A stretch of DNA of 5,174 bases from JAUVYV01 sp964585535 (GTDB taxonomy: Bacteria > Planctomycetota > Phycisphaerae > Sedimentisphaerales > Anaerobacaceae): NCBI GenBank assembly GCA_964585535.1, contig CAZPDW010000132.1, positions 1-5,174 of the forward strand, read 5' to 3'. Positions 1 through 5,174 of this stretch are shown here, piece after piece. Each line of letters starts with the position of its first letter. Position 1 is the stretch's first letter. Below the pieces are notes generated by a model. It was not told the origin of the DNA and made no database searches. It worked only from the letters and a program-made list of their open reading frames with translations. A program made the translations under genes and the position numbers.

Positions 1-456
1 CGTCCCAGCCGACGGGCCGGTGCGGCCGGCCATTACGTTGGTATCCACATATACAGGATATACAGGGTCGGTGACGGCGACGATATTGTCAAGGCCGAAG
101 ATTTCCTGCATATTGGCGATATCCGTTTTCGCACCGTCGCTGACGAAGATTTCATCCGTTTCTATATCGACGCCGCGGGCGGTATAATCGTTTTCCTTAA
201 TCGCCCGCCTGAGAAACTCGTATCCGACCCCGCCGTCGTCGTAGCCGTGAAAGGTTTTCTTCTCGGCCATTTCATCGACGGCCCTGTGCATTGCCTCGAT
301 GACCGCCGGCGCCAACGGCTGTGTAACGTCGCCGATGCCTAAGCTGATTATCCCGGCATCGGGGTTTTTCGCCGCAAACTCGCGTTTTCTTCGGCCGATT
401 TCGGGGAAGAGGTATCCCGCCTGGAGTTTCAGGTAATTCTCGTTTACGGTTACCAT
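1..456 (-). CDS. dapL: LL-diaminopimelate aminotransferase, N-terminal part (cut by window edge)
   Basis: This is a PLP-dependent class I/II aminotransferase that converts tetrahydrodipicolinate plus glutamate directly to LL-2,6-diaminopimelate (EC 2.6.1.83), in the cytoplasm, for lysine and peptidoglycan synthesis. The first 152 codons are visible; the family is usually about 400-410 residues, so the catalytic lysine and C-terminus lie outside the window. Family landmarks seen are the opening NENYLKLQAGYLFPEI (residues 5-20), SLGIGDVTQPL (38-48), GYEFLRRAI (78-86), the PLP-phosphate region SDGAKTDI (106-113) and DPVYPVYVD (130-138). The start is the ATG at 456-454, preceded by GAGAG at 465-461 with 4 bases of spacing and by a good promoter. 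One local oddity: where many DapL proteins read GYGPEQGY, this one reads GYDDGGVGY (71-79). The gene is divergent from the exported-enzyme operon and probably functionally unrelated to it. Confidence 0.93.
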   Translation of the reverse strand, partial: MVTVNENYLKLQAGYLFPEIGRRKREFAAKNPDAGIISLGIGDVTQPLAPAVIEAMHRAVDEMAEKKTFHGYDDGGVGYEFLRRAIKENDYTARGVDIETDEIFVSDGAKTDIANMQEIFGLDNIVAVTDPVYPVYVDTNVMAGRTGPSAGT

Positions 457-506
457 AAGTCTCTCGCAATAAAGTTTCACATCATTGGGTTGTGAACAAG
501 GTAAGA

Positions 507-535
507 ATTGTATGGCGTATCGGGGGAAGCGTCAA
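507..535 (-). promoter_or_regulatory. Sigma70-type promoter for dapL
   Basis: Read on the minus strand, TTGACG (535-530) is followed after 17 bases by TACAAT (512-507), a near-consensus -35/-10 pair with ideal spacing. It would start transcription near position 500 and give a leader of roughly 44 bases before the dapL ATG. Seen in sequence; activity is inferred. Confidence 0.7.
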
Positions 536-569
536 GGGGGCCGGATATGAACGGGATAGTGATTGGTGT

Positions 570-597
570 TTGACTTATCGGGGGTTTCGTGTATAGT
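570..597 (+). promoter_or_regulatory. Sigma70-type promoter for the three-gene operon
   Basis: TTGACT (570-575) and TATAGT (592-597) are separated by 16 bases. The predicted start of transcription is near 604, giving a leader of about 54 bases to the GTG at 658. It lies back to back with the dapL promoter, with 34 bases between the two -35 boxes. No second comparable promoter was noticed in the short gaps before the second and third genes. Confidence 0.7.
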
Positions 598-643
598 CTG
601 TGGATAGCCGGGGTATGAGGCCCGGTGAGGAATTCGGATTTAC

Positions 644-649
644 AAGGAG
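644..649 (+). promoter_or_regulatory. Ribosome binding site that sets the GTG start at 658
   Basis: AAGGAG at 644-649 lies 8 bases before GTG 658. This is a much stronger initiation context than that of the in-frame GTG at 625, which has only GAGG four bases upstream and lies closer to the predicted transcription start. It is the reason for choosing the 523-residue form. Confidence 0.75.
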
Positions 650-657
650 TAGAAATT

Positions 658-2229
658 GTGACTGAATCCGGCGAAAGAATCAGGCGAACGTGCTGTCCTT
701 GTGGCGACTGTGGCGGAGAAAACGGGATAACACGAAGGACTTTTTTGCAGGGCGTGGGTGGCGCAGGTGTTTTGGGGACGGTACTAACAGGATTGACGTG
801 GTCGTCTCTGGCGATAGCTGAGGAGAGGGCAGCGGGGTTGCAGCGTCGGGCCTTGGTGGTCAAGCCGATACTTGTTTATGAGACTCCGGAGCGAAAGCAT
901 CAGACAAGCTGGCGAAGCTGGGGCGGGATACAGACCGAGGACGATGCAAAGCAGGAGGTGGCCCGGATTGAGAAGGAGCTTAAAGAGCTGAGCGGCAAAG
1001 CCGACTTTCCCGTTGAGTTTGCAGATGTTGCGCGTGTGCGTAATTCGCGGGAATTGTCGGGTATAAGCGGGGCGGGCAAGGCGGATGTGTTTATCGTGTA
1101 TGCGGCGGGCGGGTGGATGGATGCGTTAAGGACAATCGCCAAGCAGGGCAAGCCGATGGTCATTTTCTGCCGGCATAAATCGGGGCCCGTGTACCTCTGG
1201 TACGAGATTATCAGCCCGCGATACCTGAGGCAGCATACGGATACGCTGGCGGTCAAGGGTGTTGACCACGGTGACGTGGTGATTGACAGCCAGGATGAAA
1301 TCCTGTGGCGGCTTCGGGCGCTGTGCGGACTCACCAATACTATGGGCACTCGGATAGTTGCGATAGGAGGGCCTTCGGGATGGTCACAGCCGGCGGGGCG
1401 GGTGCCGACGCTTGTGAAGGAGAAGTGGCATTTCGAAATGATGTCTTTCTCGTACAAAGATTTAGGGAAACTGATAGTCGAGGCGCGTGCGGACTCGGGT
1501 GCTGTTGAGCGCGCCGTCAGGCGAACGAGCGACTATTTGAGCCAGCCGGGCTGCAAGCTGCAGACGGAGCGCAAGTTCGTGGAAAACGCGTTTCTGTTAG
1601 AGGATGTGTTCCGCAGGGTAATGGATAAGACGAATTGTCGGGCGATTACGATAAACAATTGTATGGGGACGATAATGCCGCTGGCCGAGACGACGGCTTG
1701 CCTGCCGCTGAGTCTGCTAAACGATGCGGGGTACCTTGCTTTCTGTGAGTCCGACTTTGTCGTGATACCGTCCGGTGTTTTGCTTGCAAATATCTCCGGC
1801 AAACCGGTATTTTTGAACGACCCGACATATCCTCACGATGGAGTGATTACGCAGGCGCACTGCACGGCGCCTCGAAGAATGGACGGCAAGACGCTCGCCC
1901 CTGCGATTATCATGACGCACTTCGAGTCGGACTACGGGGCGGCACCGAAAGTGGAGTTCCGCAAGGGACAGCTCGTAACAGAGATTGTTCCGGATTTCAA
2001 GTTGCAGCGATGGGTGGGCCTTACCGGCGAGATTGTCGATGTGCCGTTTATGGATATTTGCCGTTCGCAAATCGATGTTCGATTCACATGCAGCAGCCGG
2101 GAGCTTGCCGAGAAGATGCCCGGCTTCCACTGGATGACCTGCTACGGCGACTACCTTAAAGAGACCGGGTATGCACTGAAAAAAGCTGGAATCGGGTGGG
2201 ACGACCTGACGACGGGACAAGCGATTTGA
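658..2229 (+). CDS. Tat-exported protein resembling the L-fucose/L-arabinose isomerase fold
   Basis: The product is 523 residues from GTG 658; an in-frame GTG at 625 would add 11. It has an unusual 25-residue n-region with four cysteines (C12, C13, C15, C18), then a Tat motif TRRTFLQ (25-31), a Gly/Ala/Leu-rich hydrophobic stretch (about 32-53) and a likely cleavage site after SLAIA (about 54). The mature part begins with an alpha/beta region (about 65-240; DVFIVYAAGGW at 143-153, then GKPMVIFCRH) and ends with a region resembling the C-terminal half of fucose/arabinose isomerases. That region has INNCMG (332-337), PLAETTACLPL (341-351), CESDF (363-367), a downstream HCTAP (401-405) and HFESDYG (421-427). 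E344, E364, D366, H401 and H421 are candidate metal or catalytic residues, but this assignment is inference from spacing. Characterised fucose and arabinose isomerases are cytoplasmic ketol-isomerases, so the exported location is odd. It is first in an operon with a sulfatase, which suggests glycan processing. Export is well supported; the isomerase activity itself is not shown and it may have another role on the same fold. Confidence 0.72.
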   Translation: MTESGERIRRTCCPCGDCGGENGITRRTFLQGVGGAGVLGTVLTGLTWSSLAIAEERAAGLQRRALVVKPILVYETPERKHQTSWRSWGGIQTEDDAKQEVARIEKELKELSGKADFPVEFADVARVRNSRELSGISGAGKADVFIVYAAGGWMDALRTIAKQGKPMVIFCRHKSGPVYLWYEIISPRYLRQHTDTLAVKGVDHGDVVIDSQDEILWRLRALCGLTNTMGTRIVAIGGPSGWSQPAGRVPTLVKEKWHFEMMSFSYKDLGKLIVEARADSGAVERAVRRTSDYLSQPGCKLQTERKFVENAFLLEDVFRRVMDKTNCRAITINNCMGTIMPLAETTACLPLSLLNDAGYLAFCESDFVVIPSGVLLANISGKPVFLNDPTYPHDGVITQAHCTAPRRMDGKTLAPAIIMTHFESDYGAAPKVEFRKGQLVTEIVPDFKLQRWVGLTGEIVDVPFMDICRSQIDVRFTCSSRELAEKMPGFHWMTCYGDYLKETGYALKKAGIGWDDLTTGQAI

Positions 2230-2232
2230 CCC

Positions 2233-2237
2233 GGAAG
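2233..2237 (+). promoter_or_regulatory. Ribosome binding site that sets the sulfatase start at 2244
   Basis: GGAAG lies 6 bases before ATG 2244. It favours this start over an in-frame GTG at 2196, which would overlap the upstream gene and place 16 polar residues in front of the Tat motif. Confidence 0.65.
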
Positions 2238-2243
2238 CAGATT

Positions 2244-3716
2244 ATGAAACGAAGGCAGTTTCTAAAGACATCTGTGGCGACCGGTGCGGGTTTGGTTGCG
2301 GGCGGCTGCGCCGGGGTTTTCACGAGCAATGAAGTCAGGGACCGGCCTAACGTGCTGTGGATTATCGCAGAAGACCTTTGTCCGGACCTGGGCTGCTACG
2401 GCAATGAGATTGTCCGCACGCCTAATATCGACAAACTCGCGAGCGAGGGGGCCAGATACACCAACTGCTTTACCACCGCGCCCGTCTGCAGTGCGAGCCG
2501 GTCGGCCTTTATGACGGCAATGTACCAGACAAGCATCGACGCACACAATCACCGCAGCCACCGACACGATGGGTACAAGCTGCCCGAGCCGGTAAAGGTT
2601 ATCACGGACTATTTTCGCCGGGCCGGCTATTTCACCTGCAACTGTGGACATATGGACTGGAAACGGCCGGGCAAGACCGATTTCAATTTCGATGCGCCGA
2701 AGCCCTTTGACGGAACCGACTGGCGCCGGCGAAAGCAGGGCCAGCCGTTCTATGCACAGGTGAATCTGAGCGAGACCCATCGTGGATTCACGCGTGACAA
2801 CAAGCACCCGATAGACCCGGCCAAAGTGCAGATACCGCCCTACTACCCCGACCATCCGGTGACCCGGCGGGATTGGGCGGATTATCTTGAGACGGCGCAA
2901 ATACTCGATGCGAAGGTCGGGGCGGTCCTGAAACGCCTCGAAGAAGACGGACTGGCTGATAATACAATAGTCTTTTTCTTCGGCGACCACGGCCGACCCC
3001 ACGTCCGCGGAAAGCAGTGGCTTTACGACGGCGGCATACATATCCCGCTGATTATTCGCCGGCCCGGACATATCGAACCCGCAGCGGTGGTCGATGATTT
3101 GGTCAGCGCAATCGACTTTGGCCCGACGGCAATGGCAACGTGCGGAATCGACGTCCCGGACTATATGCAGGGACAAATCTTCCTCGGACGGGCCGCCAAA
3201 AAACGCAAATATATTTTTGCCGCACGAGACCGCTGCGACTGGACGGTGGACAGAATACGCTGCATACGAACAAAACGATTCAAGTACATTCGCAACTTCT
3301 TTCCCGACAGGCCCTACACACAGCTAAACCTTTACAAGAAGCTGAGCTATCCGGTCCTGACGCTGATGGCTGTCCTGGACAAGCAGGGTAAACTGACGCC
3401 CGTCCAGCAGCGCTGGATGGCGTCGGGCCGTCCCGCCGAGGAGCTGTACGACCTCGAAAAAGACCCCGATGAGATTCATAACCTGGCCGGCGAACCGGCA
3501 TATCGTAACACACTGCTAAAATTGCAAGGCCGCCTCGATAACTGGATTCGTAACACACACGACCAGGGTAATATAGTGGAGACCGAGCAGACGATTCACG
3601 CCAGCGACCCGATGCGAATCGAACGATACGACAGGCAGATGACAGAACGAGACCTTAGCCCGGATGTCAGTAACGAAGATTATCTAAACTGGTGGGAGAA
3701 AAAACTGGGAATCTGA
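2244..3716 (+). CDS. Type I (formylglycine-dependent) sulfatase, Tat-exported, possible lipoprotein
   Basis: This is a 490-residue member of the alkaline-phosphatase-superfamily sulfatases (S1), which hydrolyse sulfate esters or sulfamates, usually on glycans. It begins MKRRQFLKTS, a clear Tat motif (R3, R4, F6, L7, K8). A hydrophobic segment follows and ends in AGGC22, which could be a lipobox although the usual leucine at -3 is missing. Catalytic-domain landmarks are NVLWIIAED (36-44) with E43 and D44 in place of the common Asp-Asp metal pair, TPNIDKLASEG (59-69), and the signature C82-S-A-S-R86, where C82 would be oxidised to formylglycine. Further landmarks are H179 in SETHRGF, D248-H249 in GDHG, K257 and IHIPLI (265-270). 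The C-terminal subdomain has RTKRFKYIRN and ELYDLEKDPDEIHNLAG, normal for the family. Length is typical and nothing is broken. The maturase needed for formylglycine is not in the window. The substrate is unknown; the HNHRSHR stretch (102-108) may help place it in a subfamily. It starts 14 bases after the isomerase-like gene, so the two are probably cotranscribed. Confidence 0.93.
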   Translation: MKRRQFLKTSVATGAGLVAGGCAGVFTSNEVRDRPNVLWIIAEDLCPDLGCYGNEIVRTPNIDKLASEGARYTNCFTTAPVCSASRSAFMTAMYQTSIDAHNHRSHRHDGYKLPEPVKVITDYFRRAGYFTCNCGHMDWKRPGKTDFNFDAPKPFDGTDWRRRKQGQPFYAQVNLSETHRGFTRDNKHPIDPAKVQIPPYYPDHPVTRRDWADYLETAQILDAKVGAVLKRLEEDGLADNTIVFFFGDHGRPHVRGKQWLYDGGIHIPLIIRRPGHIEPAAVVDDLVSAIDFGPTAMATCGIDVPDYMQGQIFLGRAAKKRKYIFAARDRCDWTVDRIRCIRTKRFKYIRNFFPDRPYTQLNLYKKLSYPVLTLMAVLDKQGKLTPVQQRWMASGRPAEELYDLEKDPDEIHNLAGEPAYRNTLLKLQGRLDNWIRNTHDQGNIVETEQTIHASDPMRIERYDRQMTERDLSPDVSNEDYLNWWEKKLGI

Positions 3717-3726
3717 GCTTGTCGAT

Positions 3727-3732
3727 AAGGAA
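3727..3732 (+). promoter_or_regulatory. Ribosome binding site for the metallo-hydrolase
   Basis: AAGGAA lies 6 bases before ATG 3739, inside the 22-base gap after the sulfatase stop. It supports independent initiation on a shared mRNA. Confidence 0.65.
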
Positions 3733-3738
3733 ATTATT

Positions 3739-4653
3739 ATGAAACGACAAAAAATCACTTTTTCGTTGTGTTTCGCTGTGGCACTATTCTTTTTGGCCTC
3801 AATAACGGTTCTTATCTGTCCCGCCAATGCTGAGAAGAAAACAAACAAGAAAATAGAGGGGCCATACAGCTTCTCTATGGAAGTTGTCCCCGGCGTTTAT
3901 TTACTTGCAATGCTGCCCGAGGGCACCGAGCTGGCGCCGAGCTATCTGGGCGTTTGTGCCTATCTCATCAAGGGAAAAGACGGCCATAACATCCTAATCG
4001 ACACGGGCCTGCCAAACCAGAGAGAAGCCATAGTGCAATTATTATCTGCTAAGAACGTCAAACCTGCCGATATCGAGATGGTCGCCTGTACCCACACCCA
4101 CAGTGACCACGCAGGCAACTGCGCCTTTTTTCAGCGACAGGGCGCCAAAATCGCCGTACATAAATCGGCGGGAGAGTATATCGACGGAACGCCCCCCTTC
4201 AGGGACCCGAATGCAAAGCGTTCGCCGAGTGACAGCCGAAAGTTCGAAGCATTCCGGCCCGATGTTCGATTCTCCGAAGGGGATGTTTTGCGGGCCGGCG
4301 ACATTGAGCTTCGCGTTCTGCATACGCCCGGCCATACCCGCGATTCCTGCTCTTTTATCTTAAAACGCTCGGGCAAAACGATTCTCTTTGCAGGCGACCT
4401 CAACGGCTGGTACATCATCGAATGGGGCTCGAATCAGAAACAGATGCTCGCCTCCGTCAAAAAAGCACGCGACGTCGGGGCGGATTATCTCTGTTTCGGA
4501 CATTTTTTTGTCAGCGAAGACCTTCCCGCCTTCTGGGACAAACTTCAGAAATCCGTTGCCGACGGCATCTTCCAGCTCGTTGACCGAAATGATTATAAAT
4601 CCCATATTATACGCAGCGGAAAGAAGCTGCTAAAATCCATAGACAATCAATAG
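3739..4653 (+). CDS. Exported metallo-beta-lactamase-fold hydrolase
   Basis: The product is 304 residues. It starts with a Sec-type signal peptide: MKRQK, a hydrophobic core (about 6-27) and a likely cleavage after PANA (31). There is no acceptable lipobox at C27 because the preceding residue is isoleucine. The metal-binding set of the fold is complete: H119-T-H121-S-D123-H124, H199 in HTPGHT, D220 in FAGDLNG and H255 in FGHF, so a dinuclear zinc-type site is expected. The order and spacing (GxNILIDTGLP before the HxHxDH motif) resemble the N-acyl-homoserine-lactonase/glyoxalase-II-like branches that open lactones or thioesters. The family is very broad, so no substrate is assigned. It lacks the extra domains of the metallo-beta-lactamase-type alkylsulfatases. 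It is third in the operon, 22 bases after the sulfatase. One idea is hydrolysis of a sugar lactone made outside the cytoplasm, but this is speculation. Fold and export are confident; the reaction is not known. Confidence 0.9.
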   Translation: MKRQKITFSLCFAVALFFLASITVLICPANAEKKTNKKIEGPYSFSMEVVPGVYLLAMLPEGTELAPSYLGVCAYLIKGKDGHNILIDTGLPNQREAIVQLLSAKNVKPADIEMVACTHTHSDHAGNCAFFQRQGAKIAVHKSAGEYIDGTPPFRDPNAKRSPSDSRKFEAFRPDVRFSEGDVLRAGDIELRVLHTPGHTRDSCSFILKRSGKTILFAGDLNGWYIIEWGSNQKQMLASVKKARDVGADYLCFGHFFVSEDLPAFWDKLQKSVADGIFQLVDRNDYKSHIIRSGKKLLKSIDNQ

Positions 4654-4709
4654 AGCCAAGCCAACACGAATCCGCCGTCTGCTTTGAACGTGCAGCAGCA
4701 GCTTCTCAG

Positions 4710-4793
4710 CTATTTTTCGGATAGCCCGCTCGGGCCAAAGGATATATCGACTTTGAGAGGGACGTCGAGCTCTTTCATGATGCTCAACACCGT
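4710..4793 (-). pseudogene. Possible fragment of the DNA polymerase I C-terminus
   Basis: Between a TGA (4796-4794) and a TAG (4712-4710) on the minus strand lie 27 codons that include IMKELDVPLKVDISFGP. The core LDVPLKVD followed by G-P a few residues later is typical of the last residues of bacterial PolA, where a Trp usually follows (GPNW); here it reads GPSG. No polymerase motif, such as the catalytic HDE, is present upstream in any frame. If the similarity is real, only the tail remains. The fragment is short, so chance resemblance is quite possible. Confidence 0.3.
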
Positions 4794-4826
4794 TCAAAGT
4801 ACTCTTCGGCCCATCCGCGATACCGT

Positions 4827-4846
4827 CTCCGGCACAGTTGCCGGAG
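4827..4846 (+). terminator. Perfect 8-bp hairpin, possible operon terminator
   Basis: CTCCGGCA (4827-4834) and TGCCGGAG (4839-4846) are exact inverted complements around the 4-base loop CAGT. On the plus strand the stem is followed by the moderately T-rich TTGCTTCATTT. It lies about 175 bases after the metallo-hydrolase stop. The lack of a clean T-run makes intrinsic termination uncertain; it may instead be part of a repeat or a protein-binding palindrome. Confidence 0.4.
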
Positions 4847-4870
4847 TTGCTTCATTTCCCTTGAAACTAA

Positions 4871-5107
4871 GGTTGGTCTCATATTTACTTGTTAAAGACC
4901 GCTTGTCCAATCTCCGTTGCGCAATCCCGGCGGGTCGGTTGAATTGGGTTTGACGGGGGTGGTGAATGGAGACAGGCGGCAATATCGCTGGAAATAAGGG
5001 CCTCATTAAAGAGGCAGCCGCGAGCTGTGCAATTAGAATACCGGGTAAAAGCCATTAATAAAGCCGGCCAGAGCCCCCCAAGTAATACCGTTGCGGTTGT
5101 TCTATAA
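4871..5107 (+). pseudogene. Remnant of a gene ending in a fibronectin-III-like tail
   Basis: The frame is open from just after a TAA (4868-4870) to a TAA at 5105-5107, but is interrupted by an in-frame TGA at 4940-4942. The 54 codons after the TGA end with EYRVKAINKAGQSPPSNTV and AVVL. The pattern Y-R-V-x-A-x-N-x-A-G-x-S-x-x-S-N-T-V matches the last two strands of a fibronectin type III domain. No ATG and no ribosome binding site are seen in this frame, and the domain would need about 40 more residues upstream of the recognisable part. It is therefore read as the 3' end of a larger extracellular protein gene whose 5' part is lost or scrambled. The FN3-like end is clear by eye; the extent upstream of the TGA is a guess. 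Confidence 0.5.
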
Positions 5108-5174
5108 AATCCTCCGCTCCCCGTCAGGGGTCCCAAGGACAAGCGCACCTAGGGCACAGGCCGCGGGGGCTGTA

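Larger units (their letters stand above)
4654..5174. other. Gene-poor 3' flank with remnants and a hairpin
   Basis: These 521 bases after the operon hold no open reading frame with both a credible start and a recognisable protein. They contain a short minus-strand DNA-polymerase-I-like tail (4710-4793), a perfect hairpin (4827-4846) and a plus-strand frame with a fibronectin-III-like end (4871-5107). Stops in several frames and the lack of ribosome binding sites suggest decayed or rearranged DNA. The last 67 bases (5108-5174) are GC-rich and I recognise nothing in them. Confidence 0.6.

Noticed and set aside
615..665. Short upstream frame (ATG at 615, 16 codons and stop) overlapping the GTG at 658
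   Set aside because: It has no convincing ribosome binding site and no leader-peptide features such as runs of one amino acid or adjacent attenuator hairpins.
900..1457. Minus-strand open frame of 185 codons inside the isomerase-like gene
   Set aside because: It is antisense to a gene with signal peptide, promoter and ribosome binding site; its product is Ser/Arg-rich with no recognisable motif.
2262..3176. Minus-strand open frame of 304 codons opposite the sulfatase
   Set aside because: It lies fully antisense to a sulfatase whose motifs are intact; the frame is open because of GC-rich codon bias and shows no family features.
4684..4953. Plus-strand open frame of 89 codons in the 3' flank
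   Set aside because: No ribosome binding site and no recognisable motif; it runs over the polymerase-like fragment on the other strand and ends within the FN3-like remnant in a different frame.
5000..5015. GCCTC-ATTAAA-GAGGC inverted repeat
   Set aside because: Five pairs only, inside the FN3-like remnant frame; likely chance.
5119..5130. CCCC-GTCA-GGGG hairpin near the right edge
   Set aside because: Only 4 base pairs, flanked by a T-T mismatch and with no T-run, so too weak to call.
4885..5148. Minus-strand open frame of 87 codons at the right end
   Set aside because: It is antisense to the FN3-like frame, whose amino-acid pattern is recognisable, while this one is not.
1..5174. CRISPR array, tRNA, rRNA, riboswitch, insertion sequence
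   Set aside because: No regularly spaced repeats, cloverleaf, rRNA-like sequence, transposase motifs or terminal inverted repeats were found on reading both strands.

Overview
The window looks like a chromosomal segment from a planctomycete-type bacterium, most plausibly class Phycisphaerae. This rests on the DapL route to diaminopimelate, a sulfatase with a Tat-type signal, a Tat-exported protein of sugar-isomerase type, and moderately high GC. It is an inference from gene content; there is no rRNA or other phylogenetic marker here.

Layout. Positions 1-456 (minus strand) hold the first 152 codons of dapL (LL-diaminopimelate aminotransferase); the rest lies beyond the left edge. Positions 457-657 form a divergent intergenic region with two good sigma70-type promoters back to back, one for dapL and one for a rightward operon. 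Positions 658-4653 hold three closely spaced plus-strand genes with gaps of 14 and 22 bases. They encode (i) a 523-residue Tat-exported protein resembling the L-fucose/L-arabinose isomerase fold, (ii) a 490-residue type I sulfatase with a Tat signal and possible lipobox, carrying the formylglycine motif C-S-A-S-R, and (iii) a 304-residue exported metallo-beta-lactamase-fold hydrolase. Positions 4654-5174 hold no intact gene. They contain a perfect 8-bp hairpin, a plus-strand remnant ending in a fibronectin-III-like tail with an in-frame stop and no start codon, and a short minus-strand fragment that resembles the extreme C-terminus of DNA polymerase I.

How the genes may work together. All three operon products carry export signals, so the operon probably acts outside the cytoplasm. 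The sulfatase would remove sulfate esters from a sulfated glycan. The isomerase-fold protein and the metallo-hydrolase would act on the released sugar or on a lactone/ester, but neither substrate can be read from the sequence. The most unusual element is the exported isomerase-fold protein, because characterised members of that fold are cytoplasmic. I see no defence system, CRISPR array, tRNA or intact mobile element.
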